From the NCBI GenBank assembly GCA_016873495.1, contig VGXC01000002.1, positions 62,001 through 126,000 on the forward strand: a stretch of 64,000 nt of DNA, given 5' to 3'. Of this stretch, positions 10,851 to 19,010 are shown one piece after another. Positions within the stretch are counted from its first letter, which is position 1; every line of letters starts with the position of its first letter. The translations under genes and the position numbers were made by a program. Origin of the DNA: Nitrospira sp. (lineage in GTDB: Bacteria; Nitrospirota; Nitrospiria; Nitrospirales; Nitrospiraceae). Below the pieces are notes generated by a model. The model did not search any database and was not told the origin of the DNA. It saw only the letters and a list, made by a program, of their open reading frames with translations.

Positions 10851-11128
10851 GCGATCCCCCACCTGCCTTCCGATGCCACCCGGTCCCGGTGCTGCTCTGC
10901 GCCAGCGTCCTCGTGCTCCTCGGCACGGCGATCATAGCCCCGCCCCGCCTCTGGTTGCTCCTTGTTCCCTTTTCTTGCCCGATTGCGGCCTATGGCTCGG
11001 ACCATCGCCTCAAAGAGTTCCCGCGCCTCTTGACGCTCCTTTTCTCGAAGAACGGAGTGTTTGTTTATCAAGTGGATCGCACTCGGCGACAGAGTTCCGC
11101 CGCTGACGATAAGGAGGGCACCTCATGA
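10847..11128 (+). CDS. Small hypothetical membrane protein
   Basis: This 93-residue frame has two hydrophobic stretches (about residues 13-31 and 35-48). No family is recognised. The main evidence that it is real is position: its ATG overlaps the upstream stop as ATGA and its own stop overlaps the downstream ATG at 11125 in the same way. That gives a three-gene chain without gaps. The composition is ordinary for the region. It could still be a chance open frame bridging two genes. Confidence 0.5.
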   Translation: MSDPPPAFRCHPVPVLLCASVLVLLGTAIIAPPRLWLLLVPFSCPIAAYGSDHRLKEFPRLLTLLFSKNGVFVYQVDRTRRQSSAADDKEGTS

Positions 11129-11838
11129 CACGGTCTGCACTGATATCTATTCGCCTGCTACTGATCATAGCCCTCTGGGCAGCGCCAGCACTGGCACAGA
11201 ACGAGCACCGGCACGGGGGACAGGAGGAGCAGGGCAAGCATCGGAACCCGACAGATCTGAAGAGTTACCTGGAGCACCTGGACAGCGCCGAGCGGGATCA
11301 GGACCAGAAACCGGCGCAAGTCATCGAAGCGCTGGCACTCAAGCCAGGCCTGGCCGTGGCGGATCTGGGCTCAGGATCGGGCTACTTCACTCGCCGATTT
11401 GTGGAAGCCGTCACCGCTGACGGGAAGGTCTATGCGGTCGACGTGGAGCCGGAAATGTTGGAGTACGTAAAAGCCAGCCTGGAGCGCGCCCACCAACCTT
11501 ACTCCGTCGAGTTCATCCTGGCCGGTTCAGACAGCCCCAAGCTGCCAACGAAGTCCGTGGACCTGCTCTTCGTCTGCAACGTGGTGCACCATCTGGAAAA
11601 TCGGTCGACGTATTTTGCCAACGTCATTCCGGCCCTCAAGCCCAGCGGCCGGGTCGCCATCATTGATTTTTACCCCGATAAACGTTCCGGCAACCTCGGC
11701 TTTCCCAAACATCACCTGGTCGCGCGCGACACCCTGGTCGCAGAAATGGCCAAGGCCGGCTATCGCCTGTTCCGGGAACATGGTTTTCTGCCCAAACAGT
11801 ATTTTCTGGAGTTCGTGCCGGAACAGGCCCCGCACTAG
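11125..11838 (+). CDS. Class I SAM-dependent methyltransferase with signal peptide
   Basis: The 237-residue protein has a Rossmann methyltransferase core: motif I ADLGSGSGYFTRRF near residues 75-88, an acidic AVDVEPEML strand end (motif II), and a VCNVVHHLEN segment. These features resemble UbiE/MenG-like type 11 enzymes. It begins with MTRSALISIRLLLIIALWAAPALAQ, which looks like a cleavable signal peptide followed by a His-rich stretch. That is odd for an enzyme using cytoplasmic SAM. Similar exported-looking methyltransferases exist, but the substrate is unknown. It is translationally coupled to the small membrane protein upstream. The stop overlaps the end of the convergent PAP2 gene by 4 bp. 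Confidence 0.88.
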   Translation: MTRSALISIRLLLIIALWAAPALAQNEHRHGGQEEQGKHRNPTDLKSYLEHLDSAERDQDQKPAQVIEALALKPGLAVADLGSGSGYFTRRFVEAVTADGKVYAVDVEPEMLEYVKASLERAHQPYSVEFILAGSDSPKLPTKSVDLLFVCNVVHHLENRSTYFANVIPALKPSGRVAIIDFYPDKRSGNLGFPKHHLVARDTLVAEMAKAGYRLFREHGFLPKQYFLEFVPEQAPH

Positions 11839-12377
11839 CGGGCTGGCCGGAAGACCGGCCAGCGAAGGAGCGACCAGGCGGCACCCGCCCCGAGCAACCC
11901 GCCGATGAGCCACCCCCCCAGCACGTCGGTCGGATAGTGGGCGCCGACATACACGCGGGATACCCCGATCAAGGCAACCAGCGGCCAGGTGATCCAGCTG
12001 GTCTTGGGATAGAGCACGTGGGCAAAGGCGGCAGCCGCCGCCGTATTCAGCGCATGGTTGGAGGGAAAACTGCCTGTCCCGCCGCAACCGACGAGTAAAT
12101 GCATGTCCGTGAATGTTTGACAGGGCCGCACGCGACCGACCAGGTGCTTGAGCTGGGCCCCAACCTGGTCAACAACGACGACGAGCGCAGTAAGCGCCAC
12201 GGCTCCGAGCAATGCCTCACGCCGGTTCACCCAAACCCAATAGGCCAGGACCAAGCCCCCCGGCAGCCACAAGCTGCTCGGCTCGGCCAGCGTCAGCATG
12301 GCCGCGTCGGCTAAGCCGGAGCTACCGGCCAAGCCGTTGATGCTGACGAATAGTGCTTGTTCCCCGTTCAGCGTCAT
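11835..12377 (-). CDS. PAP2 family phosphatase
   Basis: This is a membrane-bound type 2 phosphatidic acid phosphatase-like enzyme, probably acting on a lipid phosphate or undecaprenyl diphosphate at the periplasmic face. All three motifs are present: KHLVGRVRP, SFPSNHALN (PSxH) and SRVYVGAHYPTDVLGG (SRxxxxxHxxxD). About five hydrophobic segments surround them. I chose the ATG at 12377 (180 residues). A GGAG lies directly upstream but with almost no spacing, and the frame is open back to 12440. It is the last gene of the TonB receptor cluster. Its link to that cluster is unclear. Confidence 0.9.
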   Translation of the reverse strand: MTLNGEQALFVSINGLAGSSGLADAAMLTLAEPSSLWLPGGLVLAYWVWVNRREALLGAVALTALVVVVDQVGAQLKHLVGRVRPCQTFTDMHLLVGCGGTGSFPSNHALNTAAAAAFAHVLYPKTSWITWPLVALIGVSRVYVGAHYPTDVLGGWLIGGLLGAGAAWSLLRWPVFRPAR

Positions 12378-12399
12378 CTCCTTTGCGATTCGCCTGCGA

Positions 12400-12843
12400 C
12401 TATTTGGTCCGGAAGTGGATACGGACGGTGATTTCCCCATCCACCGGCTCGTCCCCCTTCAACTGGGGATCGAATTTCCACTTATTCAACGCGGTCAGGC
12501 CGGCGCCGGTCAGCTCCCGGTGCTTGCAAGGCTCCAGCACCACGACCGTAACCTGCGCCTCCTTGTTGACGAGGAACCGCGCCTTCATCCAATCGTCCAA
12601 CTCCTGCCCGTCCAACGACGAGGGAATTTTCGGCCAGGGCATGTAGGTCGGCACCGGCCCCAGCTGCTGATCCTTGTTCAGCGGCAGGCCGTGGACGTGG
12701 ACGTCCGGCAAGACGACGTCGGCCGTATCCTCCGCATGGTCCGATTGATGCGTGGCACGATCGCCCTCGGCAGCCAGGCTAAAGTTGAGGCTCAGGCTGA
12801 GGCTCAGAAAAGCTATGCCCTGTGCAAGCCCGGAATATTTCAT
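12400..12843 (-). CDS. Secreted TonB C-terminal-domain protein
   Basis: From the ATG at 12843 (AAGGGG upstream) this 147-residue protein has a signal peptide (MKYSGLAQGIAFLSLSLSLN..., cut near SLAA-EG). A short His/Asp-containing linker leads to a C-terminal domain like that of TonB: VTVVVLEPCKHRELTGAGLTALNKWKF and the final ITVRIHF strand. Unlike a normal TonB it has no uncleaved N-terminal anchor and no Pro-Lys spacer. It sits just after the TonB-dependent receptor gene (41-bp gap), so a role with that receptor is likely, either as a shortened partner or as a soluble accessory domain. Confidence 0.75.
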   Translation of the reverse strand: MKYSGLAQGIAFLSLSLSLNFSLAAEGDRATHQSDHAEDTADVVLPDVHVHGLPLNKDQQLGPVPTYMPWPKIPSSLDGQELDDWMKARFLVNKEAQVTVVVLEPCKHRELTGAGLTALNKWKFDPQLKGDEPVDGEITVRIHFRTK

Positions 12844-12884
12844 TGTTCGCTTCCCCTTAACCTGAACCTCGACCTTGGCCTTCT

Positions 12885-15317
12885 TTAGAAGAACCACTGT
12901 CCACGGAAGAGGAACGTGCGGGGCATGCCCGCGTGCGCGACGCCGAGGCCGATGCTGCCCTCTCCCTGATTGTAGAAATAGCCCTGATTGAGCATGTTGA
13001 TCATGTCGAACCCCAGCAGGAATTTTTGCTTATACGGCAAAGGAATCTCGTGAGTCAACGACATGTTATAGATGGTGTACGACGGCTCGTGCGTCGAGTT
13101 GGTCTGCCCGCCGGTCACTGCGGTCCGGAGCCCCGAGCCATAGAGCATCTGGCCGGAAACGGAGTTGCGCTCCAGAAACCGGTACGTCAGATTGGCGGAG
13201 CTTGTCACGGTCTGCATGTGATCGCAGAACACGCCGCCTTTTCTATTGATATCGTTGATCTCCCCCTGCTCCAGCAGGAAGTGCCCGGACTGCAACCCAT
13301 ACCCCTTGCACTGGCCATAAGCCACATTCCCTCGTCCGGTCAGGTTCTCTGTCAGATTGACCTTGAGGGCCGCGTCCACACCTCGCTGCCAGCCCTTCTG
13401 AAAGGCAAAATAGTTCAAGAGGGGAGTCGTGCCGAACTGCCCGGCATCCGACATGTTCTCGTTGTATTTGTACCAGGCGGTCAGTTCCAGGGTCGCCAGA
13501 CGGCCAAAAGCATGATACCAGCCGATTTCTCCGTAATGCGAGCGCTCCGGTCGGACCGTATTGGCTTGTGTATTTTCCGGAGCCGCCGTCGTCCCAGCCG
13601 TTCGGGGCACAAGAAACGCCACGGATTCCAGATTCGGCGGCGTGAACAGCCGGCCGTAGAAGATGTGGAACGCATTCTCCTGGTTCAGCTTATAGGTCAC
13701 CCCGATCCTCGGGCTGATCTGCCAATCGTTCGTGAAGGCCTGGATCTGATCGTACCGAAGACCGGCGTTGACCGTCCATTGTGCGCTGGGCGTCCATTGG
13801 TCCTGCACCCAGAGTTCCTCGCGCCAGCCGATCAGACGCCGATCCCCGTTGATATTGATGACGGGGCCGGTAGGATTGTTGGCATTATCCCGTTCAAACG
13901 CGAAAATGCGTGCTTTATTGATGGCCTGCGTACGATCGATCTGAAATCCATACTTCAACAAATGCTGGCTCGTCAGCTCGTTGGTGTAATCCAGCCGGAT
14001 CCCCAGGGCCAATCCCATGCGGTCCTGGCTGGCCGTCGAGAAGGGCTCCGACACGTCCGGCGTATAGGCCAACGAATTCAATGGGTCCGTGATGAACGTC
14101 GCCCTCGACTGGCGCATATACCCGGCGAGGCTGAAGTATTGGTTGGCGCTGACATCGTGCCGCCAGACCATGTGCCCATACTGGTTGTTTTCGCGCTGAA
14201 ACTGATTGACGTTTTGCGAGGCCACGGGATTGAACCCGGCATACTGCGCACGAATCAGCGGCAGGACCGTCGCATTGGAAGTCTGTCCCGGCAGGGTTGG
14301 GATTTGATACTTGGCCACCGAGTTCAGGAACAGCCAGGTGAAGTTGTTGCGATTGTCGTGCTGGTAGTCGCCACGGAGGTACGTCTGGTTTCTGGTGCTG
14401 TCGTTATGGAACCAGGACCTCCCGCCGGTCGGAGGGTCGAGGCCGCGATTGGTCGAGAGATAGCTATTCAACACATAGAAGCGGAATTTCTCTCCGATGG
14501 TCCCCCCCTGCTCGAAGGACGGGTTCATCGTGGCATTGGACCCGCCGAAATACTGAAGCGAGCCGAAACCGGGCTTGGTGCCGCTCTTGCTCGTAATGTC
14601 GATGAGCGCCGCCGTCCGGTTGCCGTACTGGGCCTCCATGCCGCCCAGGATGATGTCGGCCCGCTCCCAGGTTCGCGGACTGATCACGTCGGAGAAGGCG
14701 GTCGAGACCGTGTCCGGAATCGGCACCCCGTCGATGCGCAATTGAATCAGCGCATGTTCCTGCCGAATATGAACCTGCCGCAAGGCGCTCTGGGTGACGC
14801 TCGGGATGGTGGTCAGCACGTCGTTCAGGTCGTTGTTGTTGCCGCGCGGAATCTGCTCGATCTCCTTACGGCTCAAACTGTAGGTTTCGCTCGACGCTTT
14901 GGACTGGATCGGCGGCAGCGGCGACACGATGTCCAAGGCGATCTCTTGCGTCAACGCCAGCGTCAACCTGAGCGGAGCCGGCTTGTCGGTCCCCACATGG
15001 ATCACCACGTATTGGCTGCGATACGTCTCCTGCACCGCGCTGACCGAGTAGGCGCCGTCCTGGGGGACGGTGACCGAGAACTCTCCCGCGTCGTTGGTGA
15101 CGCCGACCTCCACCACCTCCCCTTCCTGATTGCGCACCTCCACGATCACTTGGGGAATGCGTCGCAAGTCCTGATTCTCGACGACTCCGGTGACCGTCCG
15201 CCGCTCTGCCGGAGATTCAGGCGGTTGCGCCTGCGCAACAGAGCCGGACAGAACGAATAGGATCTTCCCAATTATCGTGAACCAGGCCCAGAAAGGGCCC
15301 GTGAATGTACGTCGCAT
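12885..15317 (-). CDS. TonB-dependent outer-membrane receptor with carboxypeptidase-regulatory-like domain
   Basis: This 810-residue protein is an outer-membrane beta-barrel receptor energised by TonB. In order it has a signal peptide (to about residue 30, AQAQ), a CarboxypepD_reg-like beta-sandwich (TVTGVVENQDLRRIP... to about 115), a plug domain (SLSRKEIEQIPRGNNNDLNDVLTTIP) and a ~600-residue barrel. The barrel ends in an aromatic (FRGQWFF), as expected for BAM insertion. The substrate cannot be read from sequence. The His-rich exported protein upstream hints at a metal or metal complex. A small TonB-like gene follows. No dedicated regulator is next to it; a Fur-family gene lies 1.7 kb upstream on the same strand, beyond a plus-strand gene. 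Confidence 0.95.
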   Translation of the reverse strand: MRRTFTGPFWAWFTIIGKILFVLSGSVAQAQPPESPAERRTVTGVVENQDLRRIPQVIVEVRNQEGEVVEVGVTNDAGEFSVTVPQDGAYSVSAVQETYRSQYVVIHVGTDKPAPLRLTLALTQEIALDIVSPLPPIQSKASSETYSLSRKEIEQIPRGNNNDLNDVLTTIPSVTQSALRQVHIRQEHALIQLRIDGVPIPDTVSTAFSDVISPRTWERADIILGGMEAQYGNRTAALIDITSKSGTKPGFGSLQYFGGSNATMNPSFEQGGTIGEKFRFYVLNSYLSTNRGLDPPTGGRSWFHNDSTRNQTYLRGDYQHDNRNNFTWLFLNSVAKYQIPTLPGQTSNATVLPLIRAQYAGFNPVASQNVNQFQRENNQYGHMVWRHDVSANQYFSLAGYMRQSRATFITDPLNSLAYTPDVSEPFSTASQDRMGLALGIRLDYTNELTSQHLLKYGFQIDRTQAINKARIFAFERDNANNPTGPVININGDRRLIGWREELWVQDQWTPSAQWTVNAGLRYDQIQAFTNDWQISPRIGVTYKLNQENAFHIFYGRLFTPPNLESVAFLVPRTAGTTAAPENTQANTVRPERSHYGEIGWYHAFGRLATLELTAWYKYNENMSDAGQFGTTPLLNYFAFQKGWQRGVDAALKVNLTENLTGRGNVAYGQCKGYGLQSGHFLLEQGEINDINRKGGVFCDHMQTVTSSANLTYRFLERNSVSGQMLYGSGLRTAVTGGQTNSTHEPSYTIYNMSLTHEIPLPYKQKFLLGFDMINMLNQGYFYNQGEGSIGLGVAHAGMPRTFLFRGQWFF

Positions 15318-15410
15318 ACCACCTCCTGATGCTTGCTGAAAACGTGGGGACGCCCCGCGCCACGGACAGCCGGACGGCGAACGGGAGTCGGATCGCTTTA
15401 CACAAGGAGA

Positions 15411-15740
15411 TCAGGAATGGGGCGGAGCGCGCGAAGCGCCGGAACCGGTCAGCGTCGCCGAAACGAGAAGAGCCGGAGCGGGCAACGGATGGACGTCGGG
15501 AACGACGAGGGCGACCAGCGTCGGCACATCGCTCGACAGGGACTGGCCTGTGTGGTGCTGGACCCACTGGCAGAGGTCCGAATCGGAATGTTCGTGGCCG
15601 TCATGATCGGCCGCGGCCAGTTCGTGATGGACCTCGAGAGCGACCGCAAAAGGCGCCAGGGTCAGAAGGACGCCCACCAAGGCCAGGGCGAGACCCCGTC
15701 CGACCATCAGGCAGGCAGCTCTGGAGAATAGACCGGTCAT
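15411..15740 (-). CDS. His-rich exported hypothetical protein (DUF2946-like)
   Basis: From the ATG at 15740 the 109-residue product has an N-terminal hydrophobic signal segment (GLALALVGVLLTLAPFAVA). A His/Asp-rich stretch (EVHHELAAADHDGHEHSDSD) and CQWVQHHTG follow, then a hydrophobic region and a C-terminus ending RAPPHS. This plan recalls the small DUF2946-type proteins found beside TonB-dependent receptors, which often end in an RxPP motif. That assignment is from memory and unverified. The His/Asp stretch suggests divalent-metal binding in the periplasm. The frame is open back to a TTG at 15779. It lies 93 bp upstream of the receptor gene. Confidence 0.65.
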   Translation of the reverse strand: MTGLFSRAACLMVGRGLALALVGVLLTLAPFAVALEVHHELAAADHDGHEHSDSDLCQWVQHHTGQSLSSDVPTLVALVVPDVHPLPAPALLVSATLTGSGASRAPPHS

Positions 15741-15886
15741 AGACGCAGCGAACTTATCAAAGCATTGCGGCCCTGTCAAAGCATCTCCGCTCTGTCAAAT
15801 GCAGGACGGCGGACTTGCGAAACGTCGGCCTGCGTGTAACCCCTTGTCCTGCGCGGCGTTCGGACGGGCCACCGACAGGCATCTGC

Positions 15887-15916
15887 TTGACACTTCTACA
15901 TACTATGCAGTAAGGT
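15887..15916 (+). promoter_or_regulatory. Candidate sigma-70 promoter of the DAHP synthase gene
   Basis: A perfect -35 TTGACA at 15887-15892 is followed after 18 bp by TAAGGT (15911-15916), a poor -10 with three matches to TATAAT. It lies 31 bp before the ATG at 15948, the right distance for a short leader. The weak -10 suggests an activated or weak promoter, or chance. Confidence 0.35.
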
Positions 15917-15947
15917 AACGCCTTATTTCTACTACTGAGAGTTGACC

Positions 15948-17024
15948 ATGCGCGAGCCGGTTGACAATAGGAACGTTGGCGAGATCAGGCCGCTCCCCCC
16001 TCCCCGCACGGTCAAAACCAGTCTGCCGATCACCCCGGCGGCCGCGGAACTTGTCGTACAGACCCGCCGGGCCATCCGGGATATCCTGCACGGAACGGAC
16101 CAGGATCGCCTACTCGTCATCGTCGGCCCTTGCTCGATTCATGACGCCCGGCTGGCGACTGAATATGCGGAGGCCCTGAAGCGGGTCGCGGACGCGACCA
16201 AGGACCGGCTCTTGATCGTGATGCGGACCTATTTCGAGAAGCCCCGCACGACCGTCGGCTGGAAGGGGCTGATCAACGACCCGCACCTGGACGGCTCCTG
16301 CGATATCACGGCTGGCTTCGAACTGGCCCGGAAGGTGCTGCTGGAGATCAACGAGCGCGGCATGCCCTGCGCCTGCGAACTGCTGGACCCGGTCACGCCC
16401 CAGTACATCGCCGACCTGCTGAGCTGGGTTGCCATCGGCGCGCGCACAACCGAGAGCCAGATCCACCGCGAGATGGCCAGCGGCCTCTCGATGCCGGTGG
16501 GATTCAAGAACGGCACGGACGGAGGCCTCCAAGTGGCGGTCAACGCCATGACCACCGCCCGCCAGCCCCACAGCTTCGTCGGCATCAACGCGGACGGGGT
16601 CACCTCGATCATCAAGACCCTCGGCAACCCGGACCGGCACATCGTCTTGCGCGGCGGGGGGGGCAAGACCAACTACGGGCCGGAAGACGTGGCGCGCGCC
16701 GCGGCCCTGGTGGCCGGGGAGCAAATCGCCCGCCCGATCATGGTGGACTGTTCGCATGACAACTCCAGCAAGGATCATCGGCGGCAAAGCGAGGTCGCCC
16801 GATCCGTCGTCGGGCAGTTCACCGGCGGACAGCGGGCCATTACAGGCCTCATGCTGGAAAGCAACCTCCACCCCGGCAAGCAAACCTGGAAAGAGGGGGC
16901 GCAACTGGCCTACGGGGTGTCCATCACCGATGCCTGTCTGGGATGGGACGAAACCGAGTCCCTGCTCCTCGAACTCGCGGACGTGCACACGCGCAAAGCT
17001 GCGCAGGAACCCGTGTCTTCCTAA
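15948..17024 (+). CDS. 3-deoxy-7-phosphoheptulonate (DAHP) synthase, type I
   Basis: This enzyme condenses phosphoenolpyruvate and erythrose-4-phosphate to DAHP, the first step of the shikimate pathway. The 358-residue protein (from ATG 15948; a TTG six bases earlier is also in frame) matches the AroF/G/H group. Visible motifs are IVGPCSIHD, MRTYFEKPRTTVGWKGLINDP, GFKNGTDG, VDCSHDNSSKDH and GLMLESNLHPGKQ, which together carry the metal and substrate ligands. Which aromatic amino acid regulates it cannot be told. It is a single gene, convergent with the Fur-family gene whose stop lies 5 bp away. Confidence 0.97.
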   Translation: MREPVDNRNVGEIRPLPPPRTVKTSLPITPAAAELVVQTRRAIRDILHGTDQDRLLVIVGPCSIHDARLATEYAEALKRVADATKDRLLIVMRTYFEKPRTTVGWKGLINDPHLDGSCDITAGFELARKVLLEINERGMPCACELLDPVTPQYIADLLSWVAIGARTTESQIHREMASGLSMPVGFKNGTDGGLQVAVNAMTTARQPHSFVGINADGVTSIIKTLGNPDRHIVLRGGGGKTNYGPEDVARAAALVAGEQIARPIMVDCSHDNSSKDHRRQSEVARSVVGQFTGGQRAITGLMLESNLHPGKQTWKEGAQLAYGVSITDACLGWDETESLLLELADVHTRKAAQEPVSS

Positions 17025-17029
17025 CCCCG

Positions 17030-17446
17030 CTACTGGCACTTCGGACACCATCCGAAAAACTCGAGTGAATGCTCCTCGACCGTAAAGCGGGTCTCCCGCT
17101 CCACGAGCGCGGTCAATTTCTTCAGCGGGCAGAGCATGAGGTCGGCGATGCGCCCGCATCCGCGGCAACGGATGTGATGGTGATGTTCCCGGCCGTGGCG
17201 GGATTCATAGCGGAACTGCCCCTCCCCCAGTTCCACCTGCGCGATCAAACCGAGCTTCTTCAAGACGGCCAGGGTCCGGTAGACGGTGACCAGATCCACG
17301 GCCACCTGCTCCCGCTTGAGCCGCGCATGGACATCGGCCGCGCTCAGGGGATATTTCGATTTTTCCAGAACGTCGAGAATGGCTTTACGGGGACGCGTCA
17401 ACCGGCGTCCTTCTGCACGCAATCCGGCGATCAGGTTTGTCATCAT
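17030..17446 (-). CDS. Fur-family transcriptional regulator
   Basis: This 138-residue DNA-binding metalloregulator has the Fur layout. A winged-helix N-terminus (RLTRPRKAILDVLEKSKYPLSAADVHARL...VDLVTVYRTLAVLKKLG) is followed by a dimerisation domain with the HHHHIRCRGCG metal-binding stretch and a second Cys pair at the very C-terminus (CPKCQ). The two CxxC pairs predict a structural zinc site as in Zur, PerR and many Fur proteins. Whether it senses iron, zinc or peroxide is not decidable here. A TGCAA-N5-TTGCA palindrome directly upstream suggests autoregulation. The nearby TonB receptor cluster is a plausible target. Confidence 0.93.
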   Translation of the reverse strand: MMTNLIAGLRAEGRRLTRPRKAILDVLEKSKYPLSAADVHARLKREQVAVDLVTVYRTLAVLKKLGLIAQVELGEGQFRYESRHGREHHHHIRCRGCGRIADLMLCPLKKLTALVERETRFTVEEHSLEFFGWCPKCQ

Positions 17447-17463
17447 GCCGCCCCACTCTTAAT

Positions 17464-17478
17464 TGCAACTTGTTTGCA
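17464..17478 (-). promoter_or_regulatory. Candidate Fur-family operator
   Basis: A perfect inverted repeat TGCAA (17464-17468), CTTGT spacer, TTGCA (17474-17478) lies 18 bp upstream of the regulator's start, in an A/T-rich pocket. Zur- and Fur-type boxes are often palindromes with TGCAA-like half sites, so autoregulation is plausible. No second copy was confirmed in front of the TonB receptor genes. Confidence 0.35.
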
Positions 17479-17592
17479 TTTACCACGGTTGACCGAAGCC
17501 TGTCAACCCTACCGGGCCGCTTCTCACCGCCACGGCCCCTGTGCTAGGATGCCGCCAATCCGGACCTTCCAGCCAAGGAGCCCCTCTCGTCC

Positions 17593-18372
17593 ATGTTGAT
17601 CGACACCCACGCCCATCTGGACGATACCCGCTACGACGGCGATCGGGAAGCCGTCATCGCCCGCGCGCGCGATGCCGGGGTCGAGACCTTCGTCACCATC
17701 GGCTGCGACCTGGCGACCAGCAAGGCAGCCGTGGACTTGGCCACCCGCTATTCTTTCGTCTATGCGGCCGTGGGCGTGCATCCCCATGAAGTGAAACACA
17801 TCGAAGACGGCTGGTACGACGCATTCCGCCGGCTGTCCGGCCATGAAAAGGTCGTCGCCTACGGCGAGATCGGGCTGGATTATCATTACAACCACTCCCC
17901 GCCCAAGCTCCAGCGTGAACGCTTTCGCGAGCAGGTGGGCCTGGCGAAGGAGCTACGCCTCCCCCTGGTCATCCACACGCGCGAAGCCCAGGAGGACACG
18001 ATTGCGATTCTCAAAGAAGAGAAGGCCGGCGACGTCGGCGGCGTCTTTCACTGTTTCTCCGGCGACGCCTGGTTGGCCAAAGACGCATTGGAGCTGGGGT
18101 TTTATCTATCCTTTTCCGGTGTGATCACGTTCCAGAACGCAACCATGTTGCGCGACATCGTCAAGACCGTCCCACTGGACCGCATCCTGGTCGAGACGGA
18201 TTGCCCCTACCTGACACCAGCTCCTCATCGGGGCAAGCGGAACGAGCCGGCGTTCGTCACACTGGTGGCCGAAAAGATTGCAGAAGTGAAAGGGACGGCA
18301 GCGGTAGCTGGCGTGGAAACCATAGCCCGAGTCACGTCCGACAACGCCCGTCGCCTGTTTAAAATCCCCTGA
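17593..18372 (+). CDS. TatD family metal-dependent hydrolase / DNase
   Basis: The 259-residue protein is a TatD-type TIM-barrel phosphodiesterase. The metal ligands are visible: IDTHAHLDD at the N-terminus, the Glu of GEIGLDYH (about residue 91), His in VIHTREA, His in GGVFHCFSG and Asp in VETDCPYL. Family members have 3'-5' DNase activity. In many bacteria tatD follows metG, but here it lies 7.6 kb away. The ATG at 17593 gives the usual MLIDTHAHL start. Its 3' end overlaps the convergent NYN-domain gene by 14 bp. Confidence 0.95.
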   Translation: MLIDTHAHLDDTRYDGDREAVIARARDAGVETFVTIGCDLATSKAAVDLATRYSFVYAAVGVHPHEVKHIEDGWYDAFRRLSGHEKVVAYGEIGLDYHYNHSPPKLQRERFREQVGLAKELRLPLVIHTREAQEDTIAILKEEKAGDVGGVFHCFSGDAWLAKDALELGFYLSFSGVITFQNATMLRDIVKTVPLDRILVETDCPYLTPAPHRGKRNEPAFVTLVAEKIAEVKGTAAVAGVETIARVTSDNARRLFKIP

Positions 18373-18892
18373 GCTGTCGGCTCCGTTTGCGAAGCGCCTT
18401 GGGCAGTTTTCGCGGATTGCCCTTCTTCTCCGGATTCCGTCGCGGCAGGTCCTCCTCCGGCCCATCTTTCTGATAGGGACCGCTCTGGGTCGTCATGGCG
18501 GGCTTGACGCGAAGCCTGGATTCGAACTCCGCTGCGGCGATCACGAAGGCCCCGATGGCCTTGGCATAGTCCGCAATCTCCCGATCCGAGGACACGACGG
18601 CACAATCCCGCCCATACTCCTCCGCCAGACGCTGAATGACCTGATCGGCCCGCTCTCCGCGCCGAGAATAGATCACCAGAAGCCCCGCCCGATGTTCCTG
18701 ACGCTCCGCTCCGACTCCCTGCTGCCAGCCGTCGAAGACCACCGTGATCGGATGCCCTTTGCGCTGCCGATAGGCCGATAAATCCCGCAGGAGCTGTTCG
18801 CGGGCTGCCTCGCCACCGGCGGCATCGGTGCGTCCGACCTGGCCCCTTACTCCAAGGAGGTTATAGCCATCCACAATCACATGCGTCGCCAT
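18359..18892 (-). CDS. YacP-like NYN domain protein (predicted RNA endonuclease)
   Basis: This 177-residue protein has the NYN/PIN-like fold of the YacP (DUF901) family. It begins HVIVDGYNLLG with the conserved Asp and Asn, followed by VVFDGW, an ERADQVIQRLAEEY helix and VVSSDREIADYAKAIGA with further acidic residues. YacP-type proteins (Rae1 in Bacillus) cleave mRNA in a ribosome-dependent way. The C-terminal 30 residues are basic and low in complexity. It is a single minus-strand gene between tatD and the amidase. The ATG at 18892 is clear. Confidence 0.9.
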   Translation of the reverse strand: MATHVIVDGYNLLGVRGQVGRTDAAGGEAAREQLLRDLSAYRQRKGHPITVVFDGWQQGVGAERQEHRAGLLVIYSRRGERADQVIQRLAEEYGRDCAVVSSDREIADYAKAIGAFVIAAAEFESRLRVKPAMTTQSGPYQKDGPEEDLPRRNPEKKGNPRKLPKALRKRSRQLRGF

Positions 18893-18974
18893 GGGTACAG
18901 AGCCTAGCCGAGGGATTTTCTCCTGTCAATTTCCGACAGGAATATGCCGAAGGAGAGAGAACCTGGGGAAAACC

Positions 18975-19003
18975 TTGACAATCCCAGCTACATCTGACAC
19001 AAT
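18975..19003 (+). promoter_or_regulatory. Sigma-70-type promoter of the amidase gene
   Basis: TTGACA at 18975-18980, a 17-bp spacer and CACAAT at 18998-19003 make a good promoter. Transcription should start near 19010, immediately before the ATG at 19011. No Shine-Dalgarno sequence precedes that ATG, so the mRNA may be leaderless or nearly so. Confidence 0.5.
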
Positions 19004-19010
19004 TTTCTCA

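Noticed and set aside
12933-15260. 775-codon open frame on the plus strand opposite the TonB receptor
   Set aside because: The receptor on the minus strand has full family features. The opposite frame shows no domain or ribosome-binding site; it is an effect of GC-rich codon use.
18521-18545. GGATTCGAACTCC, resembling a tRNA T-loop
   Set aside because: It lies inside the YacP-like gene and no acceptor or anticodon stem can be formed around it.
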